A stretch of DNA of 64,000 nt from JAEINY01 sp942490535 (GCA_942490535.1 CALNXQ010000005.1:124001-188000), one strand, 5' to 3'. Shown: positions 33,476 to 42,961, counted from the first letter of the stretch. The notes: generated from the sequence alone by a model not told the origin. Program-made: numbers and translations.

Positions 33476-34918
33476 TTATAATACGAGGTTAAGATGAACA
33501 AAAAAACCATGTTGCCCAAATTTATTAGCTGCATAATTAAAACTCACTACTCTATCGTAAAAAGTGACCAAATCAATCCCTACTCCATAACCATATTGCC
33601 AGTCATTTAACAGGTCGTTGGAGGCCACTGGATTGCTTTTATAGACATACCCTATATCCCCAAACACTTTCAGATAAAACGCATAGTGAAATTTAGAAAA
33701 CTGGCTTAATGGTACAAAACCCAACTGTTTTATACGGGGTTCAATTAAAGTAAATAACACTTTATTCTGGTAAAGTACACTCCGGGTTCCATCCAATACA
33801 TATAACTCATAACCATTAATAAAACCATCATATCCAATGCCCCGCTTTATCACATAGGGCAGTGCCTTGCTGGTTGAAACCTGACCATTTAATACAGTAC
33901 CCCAATTCCAACGGCTGGAAAATTTAAAGTGCTTGTGCAATTGAGCCGACACATTGAAATCATCCAGATCTGAATTCCATATCCCAAAACCTGTTTTAGC
34001 TAAATTAAGAGTGAACAGGTTACCTTTTAAAGGGTATACTTTAGAATCACGCGTATCATATCTATATAGATAAGATAGCTCCATAAACTGTAACCAATCA
34101 TGGCCAGATGTTAAATAGTCAGGATTAAGTGACACAACCGTATCTTTCACATTATACTCATTATAGCCCATGGTCAATCGGTGCTTTTGAGATAAATCAG
34201 ACCGAAAGGAATAAAAGACCTGGGTCTTAAAGATATATTGAGCAACTCCATCCATCAACTTTAAGTCAATAGGCCTGTTGAAGTAGGTGGCATAAGGCAG
34301 TTGATTGAAGGCATTAAAGTTAATCATAAAGCCCCAACCGGTTTTCCGGCGATACTCCGGCGATTGGAAAGAGAGACTAAACAGGTTAGAATAACCCGTT
34401 CGAATCTTAAACTTCAACACTTCATTGCGACCACGAAAATTTACTTTTTTAATGTAAATTCCATAGTTTACTCTGGACCAGCTTCCATTTTCCAGAAATG
34501 CACTAAAATTACGATCGGCATGTTCAAAAATAGGAAAGACCCACCAGTACCAGCGCTCTTCCACACTTACATGTATCACAACCGTATCATCCTGCTGAAG
34601 GCTATACGAAATGGACACAAAATTAAAAAGCGATGTATTGAGCAAATTTTCACGACTGCGCTTTATGGCCATGCCCAAGCGATTAACAAACACTGTTTCG
34701 CCTTTCTTAAAAATCAGTTGATTGAAAATAACTCTCGCTTTGGTAATCTTATTTCCGGAAATGAGAATCTGACTAACTACCACATATCGATCCGTCTGCT
34801 TCGAGCGTTCCTTATCAGGCTCATCTTTCCCAAGATCATCTCCTACGGCGACAGCAAAGGTATTAATGATCAAACATAGAAAAACGAATATAAGAAACAT
34901 GGGTCGTATCATACCCAT
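33476..34918 (-). CDS. Omp85-family outer-membrane protein with one POTRA-like domain (unknown)
   Basis: 480 residues: signal peptide near residues 1-24, a charged linker, one POTRA-like domain (about residues 45-120, QILISGNKITKARVIFNQL to VVIHVSVEERWYWWVFPI) and then a beta-barrel with alternating aromatic strands ending in FFVHLNLVL, whose aromatic position is typical of barrel C-termini. It is smaller than BamA or TamA and seems to carry one POTRA only. It starts 10 bp after the CBS gene and precedes nadK. A role in lipid or protein export across the outer membrane is a guess. Confidence 0.7.
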   Translation of the reverse strand: MGMIRPMFLIFVFLCLIINTFAVAVGDDLGKDEPDKERSKQTDRYVVVSQILISGNKITKARVIFNQLIFKKGETVFVNRLGMAIKRSRENLLNTSLFNFVSISYSLQQDDTVVIHVSVEERWYWWVFPIFEHADRNFSAFLENGSWSRVNYGIYIKKVNFRGRNEVLKFKIRTGYSNLFSLSFQSPEYRRKTGWGFMINFNAFNQLPYATYFNRPIDLKLMDGVAQYIFKTQVFYSFRSDLSQKHRLTMGYNEYNVKDTVVSLNPDYLTSGHDWLQFMELSYLYRYDTRDSKVYPLKGNLFTLNLAKTGFGIWNSDLDDFNVSAQLHKHFKFSSRWNWGTVLNGQVSTSKALPYVIKRGIGYDGFINGYELYVLDGTRSVLYQNKVLFTLIEPRIKQLGFVPLSQFSKFHYAFYLKVFGDIGYVYKSNPVASNDLLNDWQYGYGVGIDLVTFYDRVVSFNYAANKFGQHGFFVHLNLVL

Positions 34919-34928
34919 CTAGTGTTGA

Positions 34929-35591
34929 TTATATATTCAGAAATCGCATCAGCGCATCGTAGTTCTTTTTGGCCGTATCATCGTATTCGTTATCGCCGGC
35001 ATAAGTTGTCTTCACCTGGTAACCATAGCGATCAAAGGCATTGAGCACAGGCTGCAAATCTGTCCGGTTTAATTTGATGGTCACATTCAAGCGCTCGTTA
35101 CTCACTTGCGTCACATACAGGCTCCATATCTTGGCATCGGCATCTTCGACAATTCGGGACACTTCAGACATCGAATAATCACGTGGCAGAAACTCCAATT
35201 CAATGATACCACCAGGCGTATGAGCTGCAATAAGGTCCGCAAAGGCATGTAAAAGGTCACTTTGGGTAACCAGTCCCTGATACTCCTTATTATCATTCAA
35301 CACCGGCACCACCGTTAGTTTCAAGCGGGCAGACAACTCAATTACATCATATATATGCTGATGTTGATATACATATGGACGCGCCAGGGACAAGGCATGA
35401 TTGCCCAGCGGCTCATCGGCCCGGTTTAAATCATAGATGTCTATGTCAGAAATGAGCCCCAAAAACGCTTTGTTATTCACAATGGGTAAATGGGATACCC
35501 GAAACACTTCCATCCAGTTCAGCGCATCTAAGCCTGAATCAGAAGTTTTAAGCGAAGGCACCACATCAGATATTAATTCTTTAGCTAACAT
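34929..35591 (-). CDS. CBS-domain protein with C-terminal ACT-like region
   Basis: 220 residues. Two CBS motifs span about residues 1-120 (DVVPSLKTSDSGLDALNWM and the second with VVPVLNDNKEYQGLVTQSDLL), which usually bind adenine nucleotides. The C-terminal 85 residues (GGIIELEFLPRDYSMSEVSRI) look like an ACT fold. It is the first gene of the nadK-porG-uppS-bamA-ompH operon, divergent from pdxJ. It may sense adenylates or NAD(P), fitting its nadK neighbour; this is inference. Confidence 0.85.
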   Translation of the reverse strand: MLAKELISDVVPSLKTSDSGLDALNWMEVFRVSHLPIVNNKAFLGLISDIDIYDLNRADEPLGNHALSLARPYVYQHQHIYDVIELSARLKLTVVPVLNDNKEYQGLVTQSDLLHAFADLIAAHTPGGIIELEFLPRDYSMSEVSRIVEDADAKIWSLYVTQVSNERLNVTIKLNRTDLQPVLNAFDRYGYQVKTTYAGDNEYDDTAKKNYDALMRFLNI

Positions 35592-35761
35592 AGACTAATT
35601 TTGGAAATACTTTATAATTTTGCCCGACCATTAAAACCGTTCTCGAATCAGGTTGTTTGAATAATAAATATACTTTCAAACATTTAAACAATCAAATGGA
35701 AGTATGGTTTATTTAGGTTTTTTAACCAATGATTATTAGCCGTTCATCAATTAATGAAAGC

Positions 35762-36478
35762 ATGACTAAGTTAAGTGTAAATATAAATAAGATTGCGACA
35801 CTTCGAAATTCCAGGGGTGGCAATACACCTGATCTGTTAAAAGTAGCTGTTGACGTTCAGAAATTTGGTGGTGAAGGCATCACCGTTCATCCCCGTCCGG
35901 ATGAGCGTCACATTCGTTATCAGGATGTGTATGACCTTCGTCCGGTGATTCAAACAGAGTTCAACATTGAAGGTTATCCCTCCAAAGAATTTATTGATTT
36001 GGTGAAGAAATCACGTCCTCACCAGGTAACCCTAGTTCCGGATCCGCCGGAAGCACTGACTTCCAATGCAGGATGGGATACCATTAAACATTTAACGTTT
36101 TTGCAGGATGTAATTGGCGAATTCAGTGATGCAGGCATCCGCACTTCTATTTTCATCGATACCGACTTGGAAAACATTGCCAATGCGGTAAAAACCAATA
36201 CCGACCGCATTGAGTTGTACACCGAGCCGTATGCTGCAAATTACGATAAAGACCGGGACGCTGCCATTGCGCCATTTGTAGAAGCGGCTAACCTGGCCAA
36301 TAAAATTGGGCTCAAGATTAATGCCGGTCATGATTTAAACTTGCAAAACCTGAAGTTTTTCAATGCCCAAATTCCTTTTCTGAAAGAAGTATCCATTGGT
36401 CATGCACTGATTAGTGATGCCTTATACCTGGGATTGGAAAAAACCATTCGCCTCTACAAAGAGCTATTGATAAAATAA
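35762..36478 (+). CDS. pdxJ: Pyridoxine 5'-phosphate synthase
   Basis: Condenses 1-deoxyxylulose 5-phosphate with 3-amino-2-oxopropyl phosphate to make vitamin B6. Start at MTKLSVNINKIA (35762, 238 residues), matching the family N-terminus; the frame opens 33 bp earlier but that part is not conserved. Motifs: GITVHPRPDERHI, VTLVPDPPEALTS, NAGHDLNLQNL and SIGHALISDAL. A TAATTTTG -7-like box lies at 35615-35622, about 140 bp upstream. Confidence 0.96.
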   Translation: MTKLSVNINKIATLRNSRGGNTPDLLKVAVDVQKFGGEGITVHPRPDERHIRYQDVYDLRPVIQTEFNIEGYPSKEFIDLVKKSRPHQVTLVPDPPEALTSNAGWDTIKHLTFLQDVIGEFSDAGIRTSIFIDTDLENIANAVKTNTDRIELYTEPYAANYDKDRDAAIAPFVEAANLANKIGLKINAGHDLNLQNLKFFNAQIPFLKEVSIGHALISDALYLGLEKTIRLYKELLIK

Positions 36479-36484
36479 AAAAGA

Positions 36485-37285
36485 GTGCAGTTATTCTCCA
36501 GAGAATATGGAAGCAAAGGGCCTACGCTGGTCATTATTCATGGGCTCTACGGGGCGTCGGACAATTGGGTGTCCGTGGTACGCCAATTAGAGCAGGATTA
36601 CCATGTGTACCTGATCGATCAGCGTAACCATGGCCAATCGCCTCATGACACTGCACATACATATGTCGATATGGCGGCCGACCTCCTGGCATTTTTCACT
36701 ACTCACAATATTGAAAAAGCACATGTGGTGGGCCACTCCATGGGCGGCAAAACCGCTATGTATTTTGCCTTGACGCAGCCCCAGTTAATTGACAAACTTG
36801 TTATTCTGGACATCGCACCCAAATCCTATGCTTCGTTCAGCAACTATGCCCAAATCACTAACAACCACCTGCTGATTATTGAATCCATGATGAAGGTGGA
36901 TTTCAGTTCGGTAAAAAGCCGCCAGGAGGTGGATACCCAATTGAAACAACAACTTCCGGATAAACCATTGCGTCAGTTTCTCCTCAAGAATGTGGAACGA
37001 AAAAAAGATGGAACCTACAATTGGCGCCTCAACCTGAAAGCGATACATGCCAATCTGGATAAAATAATGGATGGGCTATCCGAACAGGATCATTTGCCGG
37101 TGCAGCTGCCAACGGTTTTTATCCGGGGTGAACAATCGGGTTATGTCATGGACGAAGACATGTTGCTGGCGCGCAAATTTTTCCCCGGAGCGGAGCTGGT
37201 GACCATTCCCAAGGCGGGCCATTGGTTGCATGCCGAACAGCCCGAGTTACTGATAAAGACCCTGGCGTATTTTCTACTGGATTAA
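36485..37285 (+). CDS. Alpha/beta hydrolase, YbfF-like esterase
   Basis: 266 residues starting at a GTG (no ATG is available before the conserved strand TLVIIHGLYGASDNW), 7 bp after pdxJ. The nucleophile Ser is in VVGHSMGGKTA (about residue 97), the Asp in IRGEQSGYVMDED-like loop and the His in KAGHWLHAE near the end. YbfF-type acyl esterases hydrolyse short to medium acyl esters or acyl-CoA. Overlaps the convergent exonuclease gene by 4 bp. Confidence 0.88.
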   Translation: MQLFSREYGSKGPTLVIIHGLYGASDNWVSVVRQLEQDYHVYLIDQRNHGQSPHDTAHTYVDMAADLLAFFTTHNIEKAHVVGHSMGGKTAMYFALTQPQLIDKLVILDIAPKSYASFSNYAQITNNHLLIIESMMKVDFSSVKSRQEVDTQLKQQLPDKPLRQFLLKNVERKKDGTYNWRLNLKAIHANLDKIMDGLSEQDHLPVQLPTVFIRGEQSGYVMDEDMLLARKFFPGAELVTIPKAGHWLHAEQPELLIKTLAYFLLD

Positions 37286-38001
37286 AACACCCGTTCCACC
37301 ATTTCGGGATTCAACAGCGGTTCCCCTTTAAAGCGCAAAAACAACTGAGCCGTGGCGATCACATCCTTTTCGCAATAATGGGCAATGCGCTGCACATCTT
37401 TCTCCTCGTAAAATACCTGTGCCACCTGACTGCCATCAATGTCATCTTTTGGGGACGGAATATTAAAAATAGTGGTTAACAGATTGAGTGAGGTGTAATG
37501 TTTGTAATCGCCAAATTTCCACATGTCCATGGTATCTAAAAACTTCACTTCCCATGGCTTTTTACCGGCCACATCCAAAATTTCGGGCAATTTAATGCCA
37601 TGAATGAGCATGCGGCGGGCGATGTAGGGAAAATCAAATTCACGGGCATTGTGGCCACAGATATTTTTTTTGACATCACTGGCAAAAGCACTCAACATCT
37701 GCCCAAACTCCTGCAACAACCCCGCTTCATCCTCGCCGGCAAAGGATTTGACCCGAAACATGCGATGCCCGTTTTTATGGGATACAATCCCCACTGAAAT
37801 GCACACAATCTTCCCAAACTCGGCATAGATCCCCGCCCGCTGATAGACATCCTCAGCGGTTTGTTCCTCAGTACGGAAATAGGTCGACTTCTTATCCCAA
37901 AGCTTTTGCAGGTCGTCACTCACCTGATCAAAGGTTGCTTCCTGGGGCACCGTTTCGATGTCCAGGAACATGATGTCTTCAACACGGATTTGGTTCAGCA
38001 T
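37282..38001 (-). CDS. DEDDy 3'-5' exonuclease, PolB-like
   Basis: 239 residues with an RNase H-like exonuclease fold. Exo I: FLDIETVP (Asp, Glu); Exo II: ICGHNAREFDFPYI (Asp); Exo III: HYCEKDVIATA, the YxxxD form. This group is related to the proofreading domain of family B polymerases and occurs as a free-standing protein in Bacteroidota. Role probably in DNA maintenance. It begins 18 bp after the udk stop and is likely co-transcribed. Confidence 0.85.
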   Translation of the reverse strand: MLNQIRVEDIMFLDIETVPQEATFDQVSDDLQKLWDKKSTYFRTEEQTAEDVYQRAGIYAEFGKIVCISVGIVSHKNGHRMFRVKSFAGEDEAGLLQEFGQMLSAFASDVKKNICGHNAREFDFPYIARRMLIHGIKLPEILDVAGKKPWEVKFLDTMDMWKFGDYKHYTSLNLLTTIFNIPSPKDDIDGSQVAQVFYEEKDVQRIAHYCEKDVIATAQLFLRFKGEPLLNPEMVERVF

Positions 38002-38019
38002 ATGCGTGCGGTTTGAGGG

Positions 38020-38637
38020 TTAATTAAAACATGACAAATTGCGTTCTATGAACCGCGTGAGCGTTTCGATGGCAATGTGATTATTTCCTCCTTGGGGGAC
38101 AATCAAATCGGCATAACGCTTAGTGGGCTCAATAAACTGCAGGTGCATGGGTTTTACGGTTTCCTGGTAACGGTTTAACACTTTACTGACGGTACGGCCC
38201 CGCTCTTCAATGTCGCGCTGAATAACCCGGGCCAACCGATCATCCGGCTCAGCATCCACAAATACTTTGAGATCCATGAGCTCCCGCAACTTTTCATTAC
38301 CCAATATCAGGATCCCTTCCACAATCACCACATCGCGGGGCACAATCTGAATGGTCTCCTCACTGCGGGTACAAGTCAAATAAGAATAAACGGGTTGCTG
38401 GATGGGCTCATTCTGCTTCAACTGTTTCAGGTGCTCAATGAGCAATTCAAATTCTATGGCATCGGGATGGTCAAAATTGATCTTCTGACGTTCCTCCAGG
38501 GGGATATTTTTACTGTCCTTGTAGTACGAATCCTGCGGCAATACGGCCACTTCATCTTTGGGCAACTGCTCAATAATCTTTCGCACGACCGTTGTTTTAC
38601 CCGATCCGGTACCTCCGGCTATTCCTATTACCAACAT
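38020..38637 (-). CDS. udk: Uridine kinase
   Basis: Phosphorylates uridine and cytidine in pyrimidine salvage. P-loop GIAGGTGSGKTT at residues 5-16, DSYYKD, NFDHPDAIEFELL and RDIEERGRTVSKVL are diagnostic. 205 residues, complete. Confidence 0.96.
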   Translation of the reverse strand: MLVIGIAGGTGSGKTTVVRKIIEQLPKDEVAVLPQDSYYKDSKNIPLEERQKINFDHPDAIEFELLIEHLKQLKQNEPIQQPVYSYLTCTRSEETIQIVPRDVVIVEGILILGNEKLRELMDLKVFVDAEPDDRLARVIQRDIEERGRTVSKVLNRYQETVKPMHLQFIEPTKRYADLIVPQGGNNHIAIETLTRFIERNLSCFN

Positions 38638-38701
38638 GTTATCGCTTTTATGCTATTTTTGTGTGTACAAATATTCAACAAATTATTAAATTTTTTCGGG
38701 T

Positions 38702-39001
38702 ATGATTAAACACATTGTCCTCTTTAAACTAAAAAACTTTCCGGACCAAACAGCCAAGGCACAGAAAATGGACGAAATAAAAGCGGCGTTAATGGGATTA
38801 GCAGACAAAGTAGAGGTTCTGAAAGCCATTGAAGTAGGCCTCAATAGCAATCCCAATGAAAAATTTGACGTGGCCCTCACCACTACTTTCAACTCCATGG
38901 ACGACTTGCACACCTACGCCGGGCATCCGGATCATGTAGCGGCCGGGGCCATCATCCGCGAAGTGATGGAAGAGCGGGCTTGTGTGGATTATGAGTTTTA
39001 G
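38702..39001 (+). CDS. Dabb (stress-responsive A/B barrel) family protein
   Basis: A 99-residue ferredoxin-like barrel domain beginning MIKHIVLFKLKNFPD, with VLKAIEVGLN and the end HPDHVAAGAIIREV. Dabb proteins dimerise; their substrates vary and no catalytic residue is diagnostic. Divergent from udk, with a terminator right after it. Confidence 0.85.
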   Translation: MIKHIVLFKLKNFPDQTAKAQKMDEIKAALMGLADKVEVLKAIEVGLNSNPNEKFDVALTTTFNSMDDLHTYAGHPDHVAAGAIIREVMEERACVDYEF

Positions 39002-39022
39002 GAACGGTAAAAATAAAATATA

Positions 39023-39049
39023 AAAAGCACCACTGATGATGGTGCTTTT
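39023..39049 (+). terminator. Terminator after the Dabb gene
   Basis: AAAAGCACCA-ctgatga-TGGTGCTTTT, a 10-bp stem ending in four T residues, 22 bp after the stop. Confidence 0.85.
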
Positions 39050-39099
39050 GTTGTTTTCAGCAAAATTCGAATCCACACAGGCCAAACACCTCACAAAAT

Positions 39100-39517
39100 A
39101 AGAGGAAGAGCTTATTGAAAGGATAATCGTCCTCCCTTTTAAATGGAATCGGCTAACTATTTACACCCGGACAGGAGCAAAAGATCTGCAATGCTTCTTC
39201 TTTTTACTCGAAGGGCTCTCGCTTTATGAGCTTATCCTCAAAAAAAAGGAGGTGAACCTGGTTGAAATTGGGAAGCATGCTGGCTCATCAGCAGCTACGC
39301 CTGGCAAAAAGCCAGATACTTCTCACTTTCGCCGGAATGTACTAATAAATATGGCCGACTTTCTTCAAAAAAGGGAGATAAACGCGTCATTTTACCAGAC
39401 GTTCGAGTGATTTTGCCCCATACATGGAATCAATTGCGAGCTCATACAGGCACCCGGTGGAAGCTTTATCTGGGTTTACACCATGAAGGTGAGCTAAAGC
39501 AACAAACCCAGAGTTGA
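39100..39517 (+). pseudogene. Possible decayed gene, unidentified
   Basis: Two long plus-strand stretches without proper starts overlap here. One (about 39103-39410) reads GAGCTTATTGAAAGG onward as IVLPFKWNRLTIYTRTGAK and continues to a TGA. Another (about 39262-39517) reads through KRVILPDVRVILPHTW and LRAHTGTRWKLYLGL. The recurring VLP-W-R motif in two frames suggests one gene broken by a frameshift, but I recognise no family and a chance origin is possible. The region ends with a CCCCGGGTTAC fragment resembling the REP-like element at 13524. Confidence 0.3.
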
Positions 39518-39549
39518 CACCCCGGGTTACATTTCACCATATGAACAGG

Positions 39550-40025
39550 CTAGTTTTCTTCCATCACTTCACCTTTGCGTTTACCCCTTGGAAACCGGTT
39601 GCGAAGCTCCCGGGTTGCTTCCTCGGCACCAGGCTGCCCCATGCCGGCAGCATTTTTCAGCACTTTGTAAATGGAAAGAGCAGATGAATATGCCTCACTA
39701 CCTGCCAGTGTCATGGTATCATTTAACAGATTACTGATTCGCTCCAGCGGAGTGATAACACTGTGTAATGATTTCACGGCTTCAAAATCTACTTTTGATT
39801 CCGGAATATCAATGAAATTAGGAATGTAATCGGGATACACCGCTCCATATTCCAAGGCCTTATCAACAAAGGCGATGGATTAATCGCCCATTTTTGGCAG
39901 CTCCCGCCGGTCCTCCGGGGAAAGAGTGATTAATTTGGGTCCAATACGCCCACCAAAGTATTGATGGCATGTTTCACTTGCGTGTACTCCTCTTGGGTTA
40001 GCAGAAACGAAATCCTGTTTTCCAT
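39550..40025 (-). pseudogene. Broken hypothetical gene (frameshift plus nonsense codon)
   Basis: The intact tail (39550-39855) starts at MEYGAVYPDY, but the same frame extends upstream as LITLSPEDRRELPKMGD, a TAA stop, then SIAFVDKALEYG; the TAA replaces a likely Lys codon. Further upstream an ATG at 40025 opens MENRISFLLTQEEYTQV and ends at DPN after a one-base shift at a short A run (CCCAAATTAATC); one extra A would join it to the LITLS frame. The repaired product would be about 157 residues, helical, of a hypothetical Bacteroidota family I know only by its SPEERRxLPKMGDK pattern. Probably non-functional, unless the C-terminal 101 codons are still made. Confidence 0.65.
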
Positions 40026-40359
40026 AATTAAACGTGTTTATGGGTTAAAAATTTAGTTCGGATAACTTATACACAAAAAAAGTTAGTGAATATTTTTTTA
40101 TGGGTGAAGAGGGAATGTGAATTTCGTGAAGAATTTTAGTATCGAGATCGATCCCATTGCGGTATGTAGCAAGTATCTAATTATCACTCACCGCTCTACA
40201 AAGGCACATATTAACTCACAGCCATTCTGTGCGATATGGTTACCTTGGGCTGAATTAAGCTACTACTTTATGATGGATCCGAATATGATAATGCAGTATA
40301 AAACGGCAAAAAAGACACCTTTCCTCCCGCAGCCATCGCGGTACTGAGACCATCGGCAC
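40026..40359. other. Intergenic region without a supported gene
   Basis: A 76-codon plus-strand frame from a GTG at 40117 is present but has no start context, domain or family resemblance. Nothing else recognised. Confidence 0.5.
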
Positions 40360-40390
40360 AAAAAAAAGCACCGCTGGTTAAACGGTGCTT
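40360..40390 (-). terminator. Terminator of the lysC-lysA unit
   Basis: AAGCACCG / CGGTGCTT with a 9-nt loop; the minus-strand copy is followed by eight T residues. It lies 38 bp beyond the lysA stop. Confidence 0.85.
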
Positions 40391-40427
40391 GGTGGTTTTT
40401 ATGGTTGTTCAAATCACTGAACAAATA

Positions 40428-41582
40428 CTATATACTATCTGAATAATAAGCAATGGGTAAGTCGCGTAAATTGTAACCATTGGCCATTACTTCGCCATAG
40501 GCCCCGGCCGAACGGATGGTAATCAGATCTCCACGTTTGGTCTCAGGCAAGGCAATGGCTTTCCCAAAACAGTCGCTGGACTCACAAATGGGTCCCACTA
40601 CATCATATTTCTCAATTTCACCAGAGGATGTGAGGTTCTCCACTTTATGAAAAGCCTGGTAAAGAGCAGGACGAATCAGATCATTCATTCCGGCATCGAT
40701 GATGGCAAATTTGGTGTTCACCCCATTTTTTATATAGAGCACCTTGCTCATTAAAGCACCACTTTGAGCCACCATGGAACGTCCCAATTCAAAATGCAAT
40801 TCTTGTCCGGGTTTCAGCTCCAAAAATTCATCGAACAATTTGAAGAAGCCTTTAAAATCAGGAATGGCACCTTCATCAGGCTGTTCGTAATCGATGCCCA
40901 AACCACCACCGACATTAATCACCTCCGGAAATATCTGTCGGGTAATGAACCATTTCTGAATGTCATTCACACGCAGACACAGATCTTTAAAAGAGTCGAG
41001 GTCCATGATCTGCGAACCGATGTGAAAATGTAATCCCAGCAGCTTCACAGACTTCAGGTCTTTTAAAACAGCCAGCACATTCTCCAGATCCCATAGATTA
41101 ATACCGAACTTATTCTCTTCTAAACCAGTCGTGATGTAATGGTGTGTATTGGCATTCACATTGGGATTGATGCGCAGGGCCACATTGGCCATTTTGCCTT
41201 TTAAACCCGCCAATTCATTAATAATCTCAAGTTCCGGAATGGATTCCACATTGAAACAGGCAATGTCATTATCCAATCCAATATTTATCTCGCGATCCGA
41301 TTTACCTACTCCGGCATACACCACACCCGAAGGATCAAATCCACACTCTAAAGCCTTCTTTACTTCATTACCACTCACACAATCGGCGCCAAATCCTTTT
41401 GCTTTGATAGCTTTCAACATGCGTTCATTAGCGTTGGCCTTAACGGCATAATGCACTTTATAGCCATATTGACCAGCTTCGCATCTCACATACTCCAAGG
41501 TCTGCTCCAACAAGGCCATGTCATAATAATAATATGGTGTTGGCAGACTTTTTAATACCTCCACAGGAAAGTTAAAACTCAT
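40428..41582 (-). CDS. lysA: Diaminopimelate decarboxylase
   Basis: Last step of lysine synthesis. The PLP lysine is Lys48 in VHYAVKANAN; HFHIGSQI, NVGGGLGIDY and the CESSDCFG substrate loop are present. 384 residues. It starts 10 bp after the lysC stop, so first and last enzymes of the pathway are co-transcribed. Confidence 0.96.
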   Translation of the reverse strand: MSFNFPVEVLKSLPTPYYYYDMALLEQTLEYVRCEAGQYGYKVHYAVKANANERMLKAIKAKGFGADCVSGNEVKKALECGFDPSGVVYAGVGKSDREINIGLDNDIACFNVESIPELEIINELAGLKGKMANVALRINPNVNANTHHYITTGLEENKFGINLWDLENVLAVLKDLKSVKLLGLHFHIGSQIMDLDSFKDLCLRVNDIQKWFITRQIFPEVINVGGGLGIDYEQPDEGAIPDFKGFFKLFDEFLELKPGQELHFELGRSMVAQSGALMSKVLYIKNGVNTKFAIIDAGMNDLIRPALYQAFHKVENLTSSGEIEKYDVVGPICESSDCFGKAIALPETKRGDLITIRSAGAYGEVMANGYNLRDLPIAYYSDSI

Positions 41583-41592
41583 CGCTTGTTCC

Positions 41593-42906
41593 CTAATTAA
41601 ACAGTTTTTGACTCAACAGATTCAACGCCGCTTTTTTATCTTCGGCATTGATTAGCAAGGATACATTGTAATTGCTTCCGCCATAGGAAATCATCCGAAT
41701 GGGAATCTCCTTCACGGCATCAAATATCTTATGGGCATACCCTTTGTTTTCAGCCACCAAATCACCCACCACACACACAATGACCTGGTCACGATCCACG
41801 TCCACGGTCCCGTATTTTTTCAGATTATCTACAATGTCATTGAGGTGGCGATCATCATCAATGGTTACCGACACTCCCACCTCGGAAGTAGTGATCATAT
41901 CAATGGGCGTTTTGTAACTTTCAAATATCTCAAAGACCTTTCGCAGGAAACCATAGGCCAGTAACATGCGTCCCGACTTAATTTTAATGGCGGTGATACC
42001 ATCCTTGGCAGCAATGGCCGCGATGCGGTGTTTCTCCTGGTGCGAACAAATGAGTGTGCCCTCTGCCTGCGGTTCCATGGTATTGAGTAAACGTACCGGC
42101 ACATTGGCCAGCTTAGCCGGCAACACACTGGTAGGGTGTAATATTTTAGCGCCAAAATAAGCTAACTCAGCGGCCTCATCAAAGGACAATTCTTTAATGG
42201 AATGCGTCCCCTCCACGTAGCGAGGGTCGTTGTTATGCATGCCATCAATATCGGTCCAGATTTGGATTTCGTCAGCCCCACTGGCAGCACCGATCAACGA
42301 AGCCGAATAGTCGCTCCCGCCACGCTGCAGATTGTCAATTTCTCCAAAGGCATTGCGACATATGTAACCTTGCGTGATGAAAATACCAATCTCCGGATAT
42401 TGATCCAATATTTGATTCAGATTTTCTTTAACATAAGTCATGTCCGGCTCATTGTTTTTATCAATGCGCATGTAATCCAGAGCCGGCAACAACACGGAGT
42501 TTTTACCAATTTCCTGCAAGTGATAATGAAACATGGCCGTGGAAATCAACTCTCCCTGGGCTAAAATAGCCTTCTCTTCGAAAACCGTAAACATATCCTT
42601 GGTAAAGGATTTGATATATTCAAAATGAGAATGAATCAACTGCAATCCTTTTTCCTTGTATTTTTGCGTTTGATAGAGAGCATCCACTTCATCTTCATAT
42701 TTCTTCTCCAGTTGATTAATGACCTCATTGGCCCCATCGTGGTTCTGCTTATATAAATAGTTGGTGATCTCTACCAGACTATTGGTTGTACCGGCCATTG
42801 CCGATAACACCACTATTTTTCGATGCTGATCAGAAATCAAGTCGGCCACCTCTTTCATGCGTTGTGCCGATCCTACTGATGTTCCACCAAATTTCAGTAC
42901 TCTCAT
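41593..42906 (-). CDS. lysC: Aspartate kinase, monofunctional
   Basis: Phosphorylates aspartate for the Lys/Thr/Met family. KFGGTSVGSAQRM at the N-terminus, FITQGYICRN, GRGGSDYSA-like LQRGGSDYSASL, and two ACT domains from about residue 300 (IKIKSGRMLLAYGFL, VCVVGDLV). 437 residues, without a homoserine dehydrogenase domain. Coupling to lysA suggests the lysine-responsive isoenzyme, although allostery cannot be read from sequence. Confidence 0.95.
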   Translation of the reverse strand: MRVLKFGGTSVGSAQRMKEVADLISDQHRKIVVLSAMAGTTNSLVEITNYLYKQNHDGANEVINQLEKKYEDEVDALYQTQKYKEKGLQLIHSHFEYIKSFTKDMFTVFEEKAILAQGELISTAMFHYHLQEIGKNSVLLPALDYMRIDKNNEPDMTYVKENLNQILDQYPEIGIFITQGYICRNAFGEIDNLQRGGSDYSASLIGAASGADEIQIWTDIDGMHNNDPRYVEGTHSIKELSFDEAAELAYFGAKILHPTSVLPAKLANVPVRLLNTMEPQAEGTLICSHQEKHRIAAIAAKDGITAIKIKSGRMLLAYGFLRKVFEIFESYKTPIDMITTSEVGVSVTIDDDRHLNDIVDNLKKYGTVDVDRDQVIVCVVGDLVAENKGYAHKIFDAVKEIPIRMISYGGSNYNVSLLINAEDKKAALNLLSQKLFN

Positions 42907-42953
42907 GTCTATTCTACTTTAAGGTATTGCTTGTATTACATCCTATTCAAATG

Positions 42954-42961
42954 CAAAATTA
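42954..42961 (-). promoter_or_regulatory. Candidate -7 element for lysC-lysA
   Basis: TAATTTTG on the minus strand fits TAnnTTTG, 48 bp before the lysC ATG. No TTTG at the right distance, so partial support only. Confidence 0.4.

Noticed and set aside
39061..39085. TTCGAATCC resembling a tRNA T-loop
   Set aside because: No acceptor or anticodon stem could be built around it.
40117..40347. 76-codon plus-strand frame starting at GTG
   Set aside because: No ribosome-binding context, no family resemblance, unusual composition and position in a decayed gap.
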